In this document: piece after piece, positions 34,701 through 43,839 of the stretch | Layout of the letters: every line of letters starts with the position of its first letter | Numbering within the stretch: position 1 is the stretch's first letter | NCBI GenBank assembly: GCA_038327195.1 | Contig: JBBQKU010000006.1 | Location: forward strand, 62,001 to 126,000 | Source: UBA4416 sp038327195 | GTDB taxonomy: Bacteria; Bacteroidota; Bacteroidia; B-17B0; Aurantibacillaceae | Direction of reading: 5' to 3' | Length of the DNA: 64,000 bases | Program-made: the position numbers and the translations under genes | Notes under the pieces: generated by a model | What the model saw: the letters and a program-made list of their open reading frames with translations, nothing else | What the model was told of the DNA's origin: nothing | Database searches by the model: none

Positions 34701-35785
34701 GCATAAGGAGTCCCAATACCACCACACTCAGCATCAACATATGCATAGCCGAAATGCCCACCTAATGTACATCCGCCAACTTCAAAGTTTACAGAAACGT
34801 TTGTTCCTAAAGGCAGTGTTGATAAATCAACAGTATAATATCTCCACTTTCTATATCTAATTACATCTATATAAGTTATTGATGAAGTAAATAAAGAGTC
34901 AGATAATAAGGCTGTTTTTGGATTAAAAGTATAAGATGTACAGCCAGGTAATATTAAACCAGTGGATTCATTTCTAACCTCTACCTTAAAGTAAGGTGAT
35001 TCGCCAGCAGCATGTCCAGCAGGATCATTTAATACAACCGCATAACTAAATGCCAATGTTTTATTTGACGGACTTGTAGTTGTAATGTATTTTAAGCGAG
35101 CCGCACGATTACTTGCAACAGCTTGCTGCAAGCGAACACTAACTGGATCATAACTATATGGACTAACGAAAGGAACTTGAGAAATTGTAGAAAGTCCAGA
35201 AACCTTACAAGCTAAAGAATCGTAACCAAAACTAGAACAATTTGGATAAAGATTACTTGTAGTGGTTGGAATTGTCATAATTGTATGATAATTTGAAGTA
35301 TTTCTTACAGAAACGTTGTTTCCGGCTGGATTTAAAATAGAAGAACCGGTAACAGTATAAAAAGGACCACTAGCACCACCAGTAGATGTTGTTCCTATGC
35401 CGCCAGTCCAACCAGAAAAATTATAATTTTCAAAACCCATATTAGGACATCCTATGCTCATGGTTTTATTTGGATTCAAATAAATGACAGTCTCCTCAAA
35501 ACCCTGAGGAGATTCATATGGAGTATGTATATGTGACTGACTTTCTAATGCCTTTTTTGAGGAAAAGTCATTTTTTAAAAATTCAACATAACCTTTAATT
35601 TCTGAGGCTTTTAAACCCTTAGCCTTAGCTTTCAAAATAGCTTCAGCTTCATTAAAAATATGTTTATTATTATAATCAGCTAACTTCTTTTTTTCTATAG
35701 CATCTTTCTCATTTTTTTGGGCATTTGCAATCTGCGAAAAACCAAAATTGAAAATTAAGGCAATAAGTAGTAATAACTTTTTCAT
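31772..35785 (-). CDS. Large secreted protein with type B T9SS sorting domain
   Basis: The 1337-residue product starts with a signal peptide (MKKLLLLIALIFNFGFSQIA). Residues about 105-360 form a beta-rich head with CxxC-spaced features; the middle consists of Ig/PKD-like repeats (YQWFTPLGVPVVGGTNDTLI, YSVLVASTTCGLASANIVVG). The last about 90 residues are the gliding-motility-associated C-terminal domain: NVITPNGDGVNELFSIKNIE, LTIFDRWGRKVYENSNYNNE and GTFFYILDVP, a T9SS type B signal that directs transport across the outer membrane. Its role is probably adhesion or display, by analogy. A -7 box TATGTTTG (35812-35805 on the minus strand) lies 20 bases before the ATG. Confidence 0.92.
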   Translation of the reverse strand: MKKLLLLIALIFNFGFSQIANAQKNEKDAIEKKKLADYNNKHIFNEAEAILKAKAKGLKASEIKGYVEFLKNDFSSKKALESQSHIHTPYESPQGFEETVIYLNPNKTMSIGCPNMGFENYNFSGWTGGIGTTSTGGASGPFYTVTGSSILNPAGNNVSVRNTSNYHTIMTIPTTTSNLYPNCSSFGYDSLACKVSGLSTISQVPFVSPYSYDPVSVRLQQAVASNRAARLKYITTTSPSNKTLAFSYAVVLNDPAGHAAGESPYFKVEVRNESTGLILPGCTSYTFNPKTALLSDSLFTSSITYIDVIRYRKWRYYTVDLSTLPLGTNVSVNFEVGGCTLGGHFGYAYVDAECGGIGTPYANMCSGTTFATLVAPPGFSQYQWFTPLGVPVVGGTNDTLIANPATPGEVYTVQMVSPGGCTVTLTDTIKLTTVSIININATSSCAGGNSGSATVLASGSNGIYTYTWTSTSGPTTGSVVGTGQTATGLSPGSYSVLVASTTCGLASANIVVGVSPPFFTVQNKPFCGTSAFIPIVGGSGFQWFGGPALSQTLIPAPVGTNDTLYIPSAIAGNVYTLVYTNASGCKDSVKYTLTSIPGGTAFLSNIANVCPGNTNGSASLSLNTTFPAPYNYYVTGPGGPTVVLNTTTGSTLVTVSPLAVGVYTAVINDGVCIYNNTFTISTIPTNFTVTATNTVLCFPTDTAKVYLNFGATSGPAVCGLDPSLCSGPATQLFNTGPFTSNSSTSYPTPYGNFYTYAKHQFLVRKADLNAAGITAGKISSLAFNVLNLNTSITSYPNFSIKMGCSPLNDLPNAGITPTAFIGGLTTVYSTASQPVATGWVTHNFTQSYVWDGISNVLIEVCFGMNTAFTWNNNVSVELKQMPYISTMLYREDAAPVCAGPQLANNSGAMVSGANMLPNMRFGYCGSVLPASAYTVAVSSNGTITTSYANDSIKVVPTFTAPPLGNVPTIYTITVTNPQGLCTATQTVAILYPSSIINMTTVPTSSIICEGSTLNLSATGAVNYNWSYYQIGGLLPIANTQSISVTPPAIGTNSYIVTGTSPCPGAPDTKTITITVMPKANLLISPLQDVTKCLNKAYVITTGVGSTTPGNTGSPYSYNWTALPSPVSIGTGSSYSANSNVTTTLVVTVNGVCAIPTSDTIVIKNFVDDLAISILDSSKTCANTPFTLSSIASGGYPNYNFNWFIYGVAGSISNTQNLSYISPATEGTYTITASVIDSCSYTRNAFEVITVLPPCSVEIPNVITPNGDGVNELFSIKNIEHHPNSNLTIFDRWGRKVYENSNYNNEWKADGVSDGTFFYILDVPDDKKHNGFVTVYHK

Positions 35786-35804
35786 GATATAATTATTTTA
35801 ATAA

Positions 35805-35812
35805 CAAACATA
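35805..35812 (-). promoter_or_regulatory. -7 box of the T9SS cargo gene
   Basis: TATGTTTG on the minus strand matches TAnnTTTG, 19 bases upstream of the ATG. The expected -33 box is not clear, so the call is tentative. Confidence 0.4.
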
Positions 35813-35921
35813 GGCATTTTTTTTGAATTTTTATATACTTTTAACTAAGTATTTTAACCATTTCGCCGACAAAAATGCTGGTTTCATTGATTTTTAAAGG
35901 AAATATAATTTTAATCTTAAA

Positions 35922-35952
35922 TTTTCATGTCTAAACTTTTAAATTAACTTTG
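35922..35952 (+). promoter_or_regulatory. Promoter of the class A PBP gene
   Basis: TAACTTTG (35945-35952) matches the -7 consensus, and TTTT (35922-35925), a near match to TTTG, lies 19 bases upstream. The start of transcription would fall near 35957, which excludes the upstream TTG at 35950 as a start and fits ATG 35965. Confidence 0.6.
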
Positions 35953-35964
35953 CATATTAATATT

Positions 35965-38211
35965 ATGGCATCACAAAAAAACTCCAAATACATTAAACTC
36001 ACATGGTTGTTTGTGTGGAGTCCCTTTGTAATTTTATTTTTATTAATAACACTTATTTCTTTTGAAGTGTTTTTTGATTTGCCAAGTGTTGAAGAATTGC
36101 AAAATCCTAAAAGTAATTTAGCGACCGTAATTTATAGTAGCGATGATAAAACTTTAGGAAAATATTACGCAGAGAACCGAGTAAATGTAAAACATTATGA
36201 ATTAGATAAAGATTTAATAAATGCATTAATAAGCACAGAAGATGCAAGGTTTACTGAGCATAGTGGAATTGATTTAAAGGCTTTAGGACGCTCTGCTTCT
36301 GGCATATTAACAGGAAATATGAATAAGGGTGGCGGAAGCACTTTAACTCAGCAATTAGCAAAAATGATGTTCCCGCGTCAGAAGTTGAGTAAGCCAAAAA
36401 TGGTTTTACAAAAACTAAAAGAATGGGTAATTGCAACTCGCCTCGAAAAAAATTACACGAAAGATGAAATACTTTCAATGTATTTAAATAAGTTTGATTT
36501 TTTAAATCAAGCTGTTGGTATAAAATCTGCAGCACAAATTTATTTCAACAGAAATCAGGATAGCTTAGAAGTTCAACAAGCGGCCATGCTAATCGGAATG
36601 GCAAAAAATCCGTCTGTTTTTAATCCTATAAAAAAAGCAGATACAACCTTGCATCGTCGTAACGTTGTGATGTTTCAAATGGTTAAGTATGGTGTACTAT
36701 CTAGACAAAAATATGATAGTTTGAAGCTTTTGCCATTAGGAATTACATTTCAACCTGAGGATCACAATGATGGTTTAGCCCCTTATTTTAGAGAATATTT
36801 GCGCGAATATTTTATGAAAGATTGGTGCTCAAAACACATTAATCCTGAAACAAATAAACCGTATAATATTTATAGAGATGGTTTAAAAATTTACACAACA
36901 ATAGATTCGAGAATGCAAAAATATGCCGAAGAAGCAGTAGCTGAGCATATGTACGATTTACAAAAACTTTTTAATAAAGAATGTAAAACGAAAAAAAATG
37001 CACCATTTGCATGGAACGTAAACAAAGAACAAATCGAAAATATAATGATTAGTTCTATGAAGCGAAGCGAGCGATATCGTGCTTTAAAAAATGCAGGATT
37101 AACTCGAGAACAAATCGTTGCAGAGTTTCATAAACCCGTAAAAATGACCGTTTATAGCATTCGTGGCGATATCGATACAACCATGACTCCTTGGGATAGC
37201 ATCAGATATTATAAATCTTTTTTACATACAGGGTTCGTTGCTATAGAACCAACAACTGGCTACGTAAAAGCTTGGGTTGGAGGAGTTAATCATAGGCATT
37301 TTAAATTTGATCATGTTAAAGTTGGACGGAGACAAGTTGGCTCAACGTTTAAACCATTTGTATATGCTTTGGCAATTCAGAATGGTTTAGGGCCATGTCA
37401 TCAAGTGCCGAATGTGAAAACTTGCATTGATTTACCAGATGGAAAACAATGGTGTCCTGAAAATTCTGATGGAAACAAAGGGACAGGTAAAATGATCACA
37501 TTACGTAAAGCACTTGCTGGTTCAATTAATTATGTAACTGCTTGGGTTATGAAACAATATGGGCCAGATGCTGTAATTAATTTAGTAAGAAGAATGGGTA
37601 TTACCTCACCGATAGAGGCTGTTCCATCTATTTGCTTGGGAACTCCAGATATTTCTGTTTTTGAAATGGTTGCTGCTAATGCAACGTTTGCAAATAAAGG
37701 AACGTATATTCAGCCAACATTTATTACACGGATTGAAGACAAAAACGGAAAGGTTTTGGAAGAATTTGTGCCAACAACGGATGAAGTGTTTAGCGAACAA
37801 CATGCTTATGCCATGATTCAATTAATGCGCGGTGTTGTTGATGGTGGTACGGGAAGCAGGTTAAGAAGTAGATATAAATTGTTTAATGAAATTGCTGGAA
37901 AAACAGGTACAACACAAAATAATGCGGATGGTTGGTTTATGGGCTTAACTCCTGAATTAGTTGCTGGTTGCTGGACGGGTGGTGAAGAAAGAAGCGTTCA
38001 TTTTAATTCGACGAACGAAGGACAAGGAGCAAGTATGGCATTACCAATTTGGGGTAAGTTTTTCCAAAAGATTTATGCTGATCCAAAATTGAAATTTACA
38101 AAAGCAGGTTTTTCAAAGCCACCAAACATGGGTGATGTGGAACTAGATTGCAGTAAATATGATGCTGCTAATGAAGTAGAGATTATTGATTATGGGCTTG
38201 ATATAGAATAA
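35965..38211 (+). CDS. Class A penicillin-binding protein (transglycosylase/transpeptidase)
   Basis: The 748-residue bifunctional enzyme polymerises and crosslinks peptidoglycan. It has a membrane anchor (WLFVWSPFVILFLLITLISF), a GT51 domain with the signature EDARFTEHSGIDLKALGRSA and GGGSTLTQQLAKMMFPRQ, then a transpeptidase domain with SxxK at Ser460 (VGSTFKPFVYAL), the SxN motif AGSINYV and KTG in AGKTGTTQNNADGWFMGLTP. The length and layout fit PBP1A. I start at ATG 35965 because it follows the promoter; the frame extends five codons upstream to a TTG. It ends a few bases before the CoA-transferase gene and may be co-transcribed with it. Confidence 0.95.
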   Translation: MASQKNSKYIKLTWLFVWSPFVILFLLITLISFEVFFDLPSVEELQNPKSNLATVIYSSDDKTLGKYYAENRVNVKHYELDKDLINALISTEDARFTEHSGIDLKALGRSASGILTGNMNKGGGSTLTQQLAKMMFPRQKLSKPKMVLQKLKEWVIATRLEKNYTKDEILSMYLNKFDFLNQAVGIKSAAQIYFNRNQDSLEVQQAAMLIGMAKNPSVFNPIKKADTTLHRRNVVMFQMVKYGVLSRQKYDSLKLLPLGITFQPEDHNDGLAPYFREYLREYFMKDWCSKHINPETNKPYNIYRDGLKIYTTIDSRMQKYAEEAVAEHMYDLQKLFNKECKTKKNAPFAWNVNKEQIENIMISSMKRSERYRALKNAGLTREQIVAEFHKPVKMTVYSIRGDIDTTMTPWDSIRYYKSFLHTGFVAIEPTTGYVKAWVGGVNHRHFKFDHVKVGRRQVGSTFKPFVYALAIQNGLGPCHQVPNVKTCIDLPDGKQWCPENSDGNKGTGKMITLRKALAGSINYVTAWVMKQYGPDAVINLVRRMGITSPIEAVPSICLGTPDISVFEMVAANATFANKGTYIQPTFITRIEDKNGKVLEEFVPTTDEVFSEQHAYAMIQLMRGVVDGGTGSRLRSRYKLFNEIAGKTGTTQNNADGWFMGLTPELVAGCWTGGEERSVHFNSTNEGQGASMALPIWGKFFQKIYADPKLKFTKAGFSKPPNMGDVELDCSKYDAANEVEIIDYGLDIE

Positions 38212-38223
38212 AAAACACAAAAC

Positions 38224-38934
38224 ATGATAAACAGAATTGTAAAAAACGCAGAAGAAGCTGTAAAAGATATTACAGATAATATGACACTTTTAGTTGGAGG
38301 TTTTGGCCTATGTGGCATTCCCGAAAATTGTATTGCTGCATTAGTAAAAAAAGGCCCTAAAAATTTAACCTGCGTGAGCAATAATGCTGGTGTTGATGAT
38401 TTTGGCTTAGGATTATTATTGCAAACGAAACAAATAAAAAAAATGATTTCGTCTTATGTTGGTGAAAATGCTGAGTTTGAGAGACAAATGCTAAGTGGTG
38501 AACTAGAAGTTGAACTAATTCCGCAAGGAACCTTGGCAACTCGTTGTTTAGCCGCAGGATATGGCATGCCAGTAATATATACCCCAGCTGGTGTAGGAAC
38601 TGAAGTAGCGATAGGGAAAGAAGTTCGTAAATTTAAATACAACGGCGAAGAAAAAGAATATTTAATGGAGCATGCCTTTGAAGCAGATTTTGCAATTGTA
38701 AAAGCTTGGAAAGGCGATTCTGCTGGAAATTTAATTTTCCGTTCTACTGCTAGAAATTTTAATCCAATGATGGCAATGGCTGGAAAAATTACTATTGCTG
38801 AGGTTGAAGAATTAGTTGAACTTGGTGAGCTTGATCCTGACCAAATCCATACCCCAGGAATTTATGTTCATCGCATTTTTCAAGGAGAGAAGTACGAAAA
38901 AAGAATTGAGCAGGTTACTGTAAGAAAGAAATAA
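38224..38934 (+). CDS. scoA: 3-oxoacid CoA-transferase subunit A
   Basis: This is the alpha subunit of a succinyl-CoA:3-ketoacid (or acetoacetyl) CoA-transferase that exchanges CoA between succinate and acetoacetate. The 236 residues contain MTLLVGGFGLCGIPENCIAA, the CoA-binding region VSNNAGVDDFGLGLLLQTKQ, YTPAGVGTEVA and a C-terminal VHRIFQGEKYEKRIEQ, all typical. The catalytic Glu is supplied by the partner subunit (scoB). It begins 12 bases after the PBP stop. The partner is encoded 2.6 kb downstream on the same strand with two unrelated genes between, an arrangement that differs from the usual adjacent pair. Confidence 0.92.
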   Translation: MINRIVKNAEEAVKDITDNMTLLVGGFGLCGIPENCIAALVKKGPKNLTCVSNNAGVDDFGLGLLLQTKQIKKMISSYVGENAEFERQMLSGELEVELIPQGTLATRCLAAGYGMPVIYTPAGVGTEVAIGKEVRKFKYNGEEKEYLMEHAFEADFAIVKAWKGDSAGNLIFRSTARNFNPMMAMAGKITIAEVEELVELGELDPDQIHTPGIYVHRIFQGEKYEKRIEQVTVRKK

Positions 38935-38939
38935 AATTA

Positions 38940-39485
38940 GTGAAAACAATATATTATTTTAATATTATAATTGTTTTTGTTTTTTTTGCATGCACACGTG
39001 TCGAAAATAGGAATGTAAATGAAAATACAGTTGTTTTAAATGCTGAATTAAATTTAGAAAATGACACTCTTAATATTGAGAAAACGCGTCGGTTAAATAA
39101 TGCACATTCTGGAAAATATTACTCTTCAACTGATTCAATCTCCAAATATGGAGTAGGTTTCTGTAAAACAATTCCAGACAGTTTATTTGGATATAATTTA
39201 TCAGTGTATATTTCAGTTTGGGTAAGAGAAAGTTTATTGCCAGTTGAAGGAGAGATTGCAGTTTCATTAAATGTAGGCGATAAACTCATTGATTGGAAAT
39301 CAATTAAACAAAAAGATATTGCCTATAAACAAGGAAAATGGATTCAAATTAAGGACTCATTATTTTATCCATCAAAACTAATTTCACAAAAAAAAACTTT
39401 CCTTAAAGTTTTTGCAATGAAAGATTCCGGCAAGGATTCGTTTGATGTTGATGATTTAATAATTAAGTTTAAATTTTCTAAGTAA
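38940..39485 (+). CDS. Putative lipoprotein of unknown function, GTG start
   Basis: The 181-residue product starts at GTG 38940, six bases after the scoA stop, with the hydrophobic segment YYFNIIIVFVFFACTRVENR; FFAC is an acceptable lipobox (Cys at about residue 18). The mature part is a charged beta-rich chain: NDTLNIEKTRRLNNAHSGKY, SVYISVWVRESLLPVEGEIA and FDVDDLIIKFKFSK, which looks like a galactose-binding-like fold. No family is recognised. It lies between the CoA-transferase subunit A gene and a GT39-like enzyme, and has no obvious metabolic tie to the CoA-transferase. Confidence 0.65.
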   Translation: MKTIYYFNIIIVFVFFACTRVENRNVNENTVVLNAELNLENDTLNIEKTRRLNNAHSGKYYSSTDSISKYGVGFCKTIPDSLFGYNLSVYISVWVRESLLPVEGEIAVSLNVGDKLIDWKSIKQKDIAYKQGKWIQIKDSLFYPSKLISQKKTFLKVFAMKDSGKDSFDVDDLIIKFKFSK

Positions 39486-39549
39486 CTCACAAGTTAATTT
39501 TTTATTGTTCTAACCTATTTATGAAATTTTTATACTTGCTTTATTAGTC

Positions 39550-41481
39550 ATGAATTCTTATTTCTCTATACCACTTCAATTATTAATAGGAATAGCATTT
39601 TTGTTAATTGCTGTATCAGTTTTTTATTTTGAATTTTTTGATAATAAAAATAAAGCAATTGTTATTTTAGTTTTAGGGAGTATCTGTTTGAAATTATTCA
39701 TGATATTATTAGCCCCTTATTTATTTGCTTGGGATGAAGTTTTTCATGGATTAGTAGCAAAAAACATGGTTGATAATCCTTTTACTCCTGAGCTTTATCA
39801 AAAAACTTTTTTTAAACATGGATTTGATTGGGGCGATACTACAATATGGATACACAAGCAACCTTGGTTTTTGTGGCAAATGGCTTTAAGTATAAAAGCG
39901 TTTGGTGCTACTGCCTTTGCGGTTAGATTACCAAGTTTAATTTATATGTGCTTTAGTGTATTTTTTATTTATGATATTGGAAAAAAAATTGCAAATGAAC
40001 GAATAGGATTTTATGCTGCTTTGTTTTTTAGTTTAAATAACCATATAAATGATTTTGTTTCGGGTCGAATTGCAACAGATCACAATGATGTTATTTTTAT
40101 GGGCTTGATTATCGCAAGTTTTTGGGCATTTGTAAACTATGTAACAACAGAAAAAAAGTTTAGATACGTTTTATTAATTGGCGTTTTTTGCGGCCTTGCA
40201 ATTTTAACAAAATGGCTTGTAGCCCTTATCATATTTTTTTGCTGGTTTATTTATATTGTTTCAAATAATAAAGCTGTTTTCTATAAAATCTCGCTATACT
40301 ATGATTTTCTAAAAAGCTTAATAATAGCATTGGTTATTTCTATGCCTTGGCAATTATATATCATGCTGAGATATCCTCTTCAAGCAAGCATCGAATATGG
40401 TTTTAATAAGAAACATATTACAGAGGCTTTAGAAGGCCATTCAGGGGATTCTTATTTTTATTTAGAGGTTTTGAAAATTCAATATGGTTATTTCGCTCCT
40501 TTGTTTTGTTTACTTGGAATTGCATTATTATATCGATATATGAAACAAAAGACCATGTATTTGGCATTAATTTCATCTTTTGTTTTCATCTATTTATTTT
40601 TCACTTTCGTTCAAACAAAAATGTTAGGATTTACAACCATCGTTTCATTTATTGTTTTTTTGGGATTTGGCGCAATTGTAAATAGAACGTATGATGAGTT
40701 TTTTGCAAAATCAAATCTTAAGAAATTTTTATTTATCGGAATTGTTCTTTTTTTAGGATTCTCATCTTTTAATATAGAGGGTATTCAGGAAAAATTTACA
40801 AGTTGGAAAGTAGTTGAAAAAGATTTGTTTTATTTAGAAAGAGAGGAAAACAATAAAGAAACTGCCGAACATATTAATAACATCGAAAAAGATAAAACTC
40901 ATGTGCTTTTTAATTGCGATTTTCCTGGCAATATTAGTTATATGTTTGAAACAGATTTAATTGCTTATTCGAGACCGCCCAGCCCAGAAGACGTTAAAGT
41001 AATAAAGGACAAAGGGTATAAAATTGGAATTATTAACACAGGACTTTTACCCCCAGAAATTGAAAATAATGCTGACTTTACCATTTACAGCATAGATAAA
41101 TTCACGTTAATTAGAAGAGATACACTTTACTTAAAATCAGTAAAGTTTGGTTATTTTACAAACAGTAATGATAAACTAACCACAGACTCGGTTAACAAAA
41201 CAAAATTAGTTTTTTCGTTATATAAGGATGGAAAATTCCAAATTAAAACAATAAACAACACCGTTGCTAGAATTGATTATGGTTATGGAGGATTAATTAC
41301 GTTAAATGGAAAAATATATAATTCTACCTCAAGTTTTAAATTTGAGTTTATAGAAAAAAATATTTTTAGAATAAAAACATTTGAGAATAAATATTTAAAA
41401 ACAAATATAAATGGTGAGCGTATTATAAGTGATAAATTGACTAATGAGGATGATTTTAAATTCCAATTAAGTAGATATTAG
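39550..41481 (+). CDS. GT39/ArnT-like membrane glycosyltransferase with C-terminal extension
   Basis: The 643-residue protein has about 10 hydrophobic segments in the first 410 residues. Near residue 60 it has LFAWDEVFHGLVAKNMVDNP: Asp-Glu in an early periplasmic loop is the catalytic feature of GT-C enzymes of the PMT/ArnT group, which move a sugar from a polyprenyl phosphate to a protein or lipid. IHKQPWFLWQMALSIKAFGA is typical as well. The C-terminal 230 residues are soluble and beta-rich, with ETAEHINNIEKDKTHVLFNC at their start. It sits inside the CoA-transferase region. Neighbours downstream are two further membrane enzymes, a GT2 and a DUF2304 protein, which together look like a lipid-linked sugar pathway. 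Confidence 0.82.
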   Translation: MNSYFSIPLQLLIGIAFLLIAVSVFYFEFFDNKNKAIVILVLGSICLKLFMILLAPYLFAWDEVFHGLVAKNMVDNPFTPELYQKTFFKHGFDWGDTTIWIHKQPWFLWQMALSIKAFGATAFAVRLPSLIYMCFSVFFIYDIGKKIANERIGFYAALFFSLNNHINDFVSGRIATDHNDVIFMGLIIASFWAFVNYVTTEKKFRYVLLIGVFCGLAILTKWLVALIIFFCWFIYIVSNNKAVFYKISLYYDFLKSLIIALVISMPWQLYIMLRYPLQASIEYGFNKKHITEALEGHSGDSYFYLEVLKIQYGYFAPLFCLLGIALLYRYMKQKTMYLALISSFVFIYLFFTFVQTKMLGFTTIVSFIVFLGFGAIVNRTYDEFFAKSNLKKFLFIGIVLFLGFSSFNIEGIQEKFTSWKVVEKDLFYLEREENNKETAEHINNIEKDKTHVLFNCDFPGNISYMFETDLIAYSRPPSPEDVKVIKDKGYKIGIINTGLLPPEIENNADFTIYSIDKFTLIRRDTLYLKSVKFGYFTNSNDKLTTDSVNKTKLVFSLYKDGKFQIKTINNTVARIDYGYGGLITLNGKIYNSTSSFKFEFIEKNIFRIKTFENKYLKTNINGERIISDKLTNEDDFKFQLSRY

Positions 41482-41578
41482 TTTATGGCGCTTTGCCTTC
41501 ATTAATTGTGTTTTTAGATGATTTTTTTATCGATATTCTCCTTTTTTTTAATTATTTTCGTTGCAAACAAAACCTGTT

Positions 41579-42235
41579 ATGTTAGATAAAAACGGAATAG
41601 CAAAGCGAATTGCACAAGAGGTAAAAGATGGAATGTATGTTAATTTGGGAATTGGTATACCTACACTTGTAGCTAATTTTATACCAGACGGTGTTAATGT
41701 GGTACTCCAATCTGAAAATGGAATTCTTGGGATGGGACCTTTTCCTTTTGAAGGAGAAGAGGATGCAGATTTAATCAATGCTGGAAAACAAACAGTGACC
41801 TTATTAAAAGGGTCTTCTATTTTTGATAGTGCCATGAGTTTTGGGATGATACGCGCACAAAAAGTTAATTTAACTATTTTGGGAGCAATGGAAGTGAGCG
41901 AAAACGGCGATATTGCAAATTGGAAAATCCCTGGCAAAATGGTGAAAGGAATGGGCGGAGCTATGGATTTAGTAGCAAGCGCTAAAAACATTATTGTTGC
42001 CATGCAACATGTTAATAAAGCAGGCGAATCTAAGTTATTAGCAAAATGTGATTTACCATTAACTGGAATTCGATGTGTGAAAAAAATAGTTACTGAGTTA
42101 GCAGTTTTAGACATACTAAAAGAAGGAGGATTTCGTTTATTGGAAAGAGCACCGGGTGTTAGTGTTGAACAAATTAAGAATGCTACACATGGAAAATTAA
42201 TTATTGAAGGAGAAATTCCTGAGATGAGTATTTAA
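41579..42235 (+). CDS. scoB: 3-oxoacid CoA-transferase subunit B
   Basis: The beta subunit carries the catalytic glutamate: Glu46 in VVLQSENGILGMGPFPFEGE. The product has 218 residues from ATG 41579 (MLDKNGIAKRIAQEVKDGMY), the standard N-terminus of this family. A TTG six codons upstream also reads in frame but adds no conserved residues. Other family segments are VNLGIGIPTLVANFIPDGVN, FDSAMSFGMIRAQKVNLTIL and ANWKIPGKMVKGMGGAMDLV. A TATTTTCG box (41553-41560), one base off the -7 consensus, lies upstream, so it may have its own promoter despite being on the same strand as scoA. Confidence 0.92.
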   Translation: MLDKNGIAKRIAQEVKDGMYVNLGIGIPTLVANFIPDGVNVVLQSENGILGMGPFPFEGEEDADLINAGKQTVTLLKGSSIFDSAMSFGMIRAQKVNLTILGAMEVSENGDIANWKIPGKMVKGMGGAMDLVASAKNIIVAMQHVNKAGESKLLAKCDLPLTGIRCVKKIVTELAVLDILKEGGFRLLERAPGVSVEQIKNATHGKLIIEGEIPEMSI

Positions 42236-42244
42236 AACCAATTA

Positions 42245-43837
42245 ATGATTAAAAGACTAAAGCTTCATTTTGTTTTTTTACTTTTTATACAAGTAGGGTT
42301 ATTTTTTTTATTCGGTTATCATAAAATATATGATGCGCGCCCTAGCTCAATTCATCAGTGGCGACAAACAGATTGCGCCTCCTTTGCTAAAAATTATTAT
42401 GAGGAAGGAATGAATTTCTTTAATCCCACAATTCATTGGCAAGGAAATATTGAAGGAAAAGCAATTAGCGAATTTCCTTTAATAAACTATACTGTTGCTT
42501 GTTTTTGGAAAGTGTTTGGAGAGCATGAATACATTTATCGATTTTTAATTTTATTCATTTATTTTATTTCCATTTTGTTTTTATTCACAATGGTTTATAT
42601 TGTTTCAGACTCATTGTTTTATAGTTATTTTTCAATTTCGATTATTGCAACTTCACCTTTGCTTGCATACTATTCTTTTAATTTTTTAGCAGATGTACCA
42701 GCACTTTCATTTGCTATTATTTCTCTTTCACTGTTTTTTATTTTCATAAAAAATCAAAATCAAAAATTGTTTGTTCTTTCTTTGGTTTTTGGAACACTGG
42801 CAGTATTATTAAAAGCCAGTTCAATAAGTGTTTTATTAATAATTGGTACTCTGTCAATGATTAATATGTTCCAAATTCCAAAAAAACTTGCAATTAATCA
42901 GCAATTATTCAGAAATAAAATTTTGCCAATTACTGGTTTCGTAGCTTCAGGATTAATTTTATTTTTATGGTATCATTTTGCTTTTTTATATAATAACGAA
43001 AGCATGAATGGTGTTTTTTTAATGGAAACACTACCAATTTGGAAAATAAAAGATACTTTGAAAATTATTGAAATTTCGCGATTGTTGTTTTCAGTTCAGT
43101 TTGCTATGTTTTTTAATAAGGGCATTTTGTTTATGCTCCTCATCATTTTATCATGGCTGTTACTTAATTATAAAGCAATAACAAGTTATTTATTTATTTC
43201 ATTATTAATTTCTTGCGCATCGTTTTTTGCATTTATTATTTTATTTTTTCAAGTATTTGATGTCCATGATTATTATTTAATTAACTCAATGCTATTTCCA
43301 ATTCTAATATTAATTTGTTTCGGAGATTATTTAAAAAATAAATCTTTTGATTTTAAAAATACAAAATTGATTGTATTAGCTATTTTAGTTTTTTCTTCAA
43401 ATGCTTTGTATTGTTCATCGGTGTTGAGATTAAGGAATGTTAATCAAGATAAAATCACAAAATACTATCCATTTATTACTGTAGAGGAGAAAAATTTTTC
43501 AGATTGGTTTCATTATAATTATGCACTTACTTATAAGCCTTTAGAAACAATCACACCATACTTAAGAAGTCTTGGCATTAAAAGAGAAGATAAGGTAATA
43601 AGTGTTCCAGATCCAAGTTTTAACATCACTTTATATTTGATGGATCAAAAAGGATTTACGGAAACAGAAAAGTCATTAAATAATGATTCTTTAAGAATAA
43701 ATAACGACATTGATTTAGGAGCAAAATATATTATAATAAATGACACTTCAATATTACGAAAAACAAATTTGAATCATTCAATTAAAGAATGTATAGGAAA
43801 ATATAAAAATATATTTATTTACAATTTAGCATTATAG
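42245..43837 (+). CDS. GT39-like membrane protein, probable lipid-linked sugar transferase
   Basis: The 530-residue protein has about 10 hydrophobic segments, starting LHFVFLLFIQVGLFFLFGYH. In the first large loop it has SIHQWRQTDCASFAKNYYEE, followed by AISEFPLINYTVACFWKVFG, like GT-C glycosyltransferases of the PMT_2 type (the Arg-Gln-Thr-Asp with a Phe-Pro-Leu-Ile motif). The Asp in QTD may be the catalytic acid. No assigned substrate. It begins 10 bases after scoB and ends three bases before the next membrane protein gene, so it belongs to the glycan set rather than to the CoA-transferase. Confidence 0.75.
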   Translation: MIKRLKLHFVFLLFIQVGLFFLFGYHKIYDARPSSIHQWRQTDCASFAKNYYEEGMNFFNPTIHWQGNIEGKAISEFPLINYTVACFWKVFGEHEYIYRFLILFIYFISILFLFTMVYIVSDSLFYSYFSISIIATSPLLAYYSFNFLADVPALSFAIISLSLFFIFIKNQNQKLFVLSLVFGTLAVLLKASSISVLLIIGTLSMINMFQIPKKLAINQQLFRNKILPITGFVASGLILFLWYHFAFLYNNESMNGVFLMETLPIWKIKDTLKIIEISRLLFSVQFAMFFNKGILFMLLIILSWLLLNYKAITSYLFISLLISCASFFAFIILFFQVFDVHDYYLINSMLFPILILICFGDYLKNKSFDFKNTKLIVLAILVFSSNALYCSSVLRLRNVNQDKITKYYPFITVEEKNFSDWFHYNYALTYKPLETITPYLRSLGIKREDKVISVPDPSFNITLYLMDQKGFTETEKSLNNDSLRINNDIDLGAKYIIINDTSILRKTNLNHSIKECIGKYKNIFIYNLAL

Positions 43838-43839
43838 TT

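Noticed and set aside
41548..42114. 188-codon minus-strand frame opposite scoB
   Set aside because: scoB has strong family motifs on the plus strand; the opposite frame has none.
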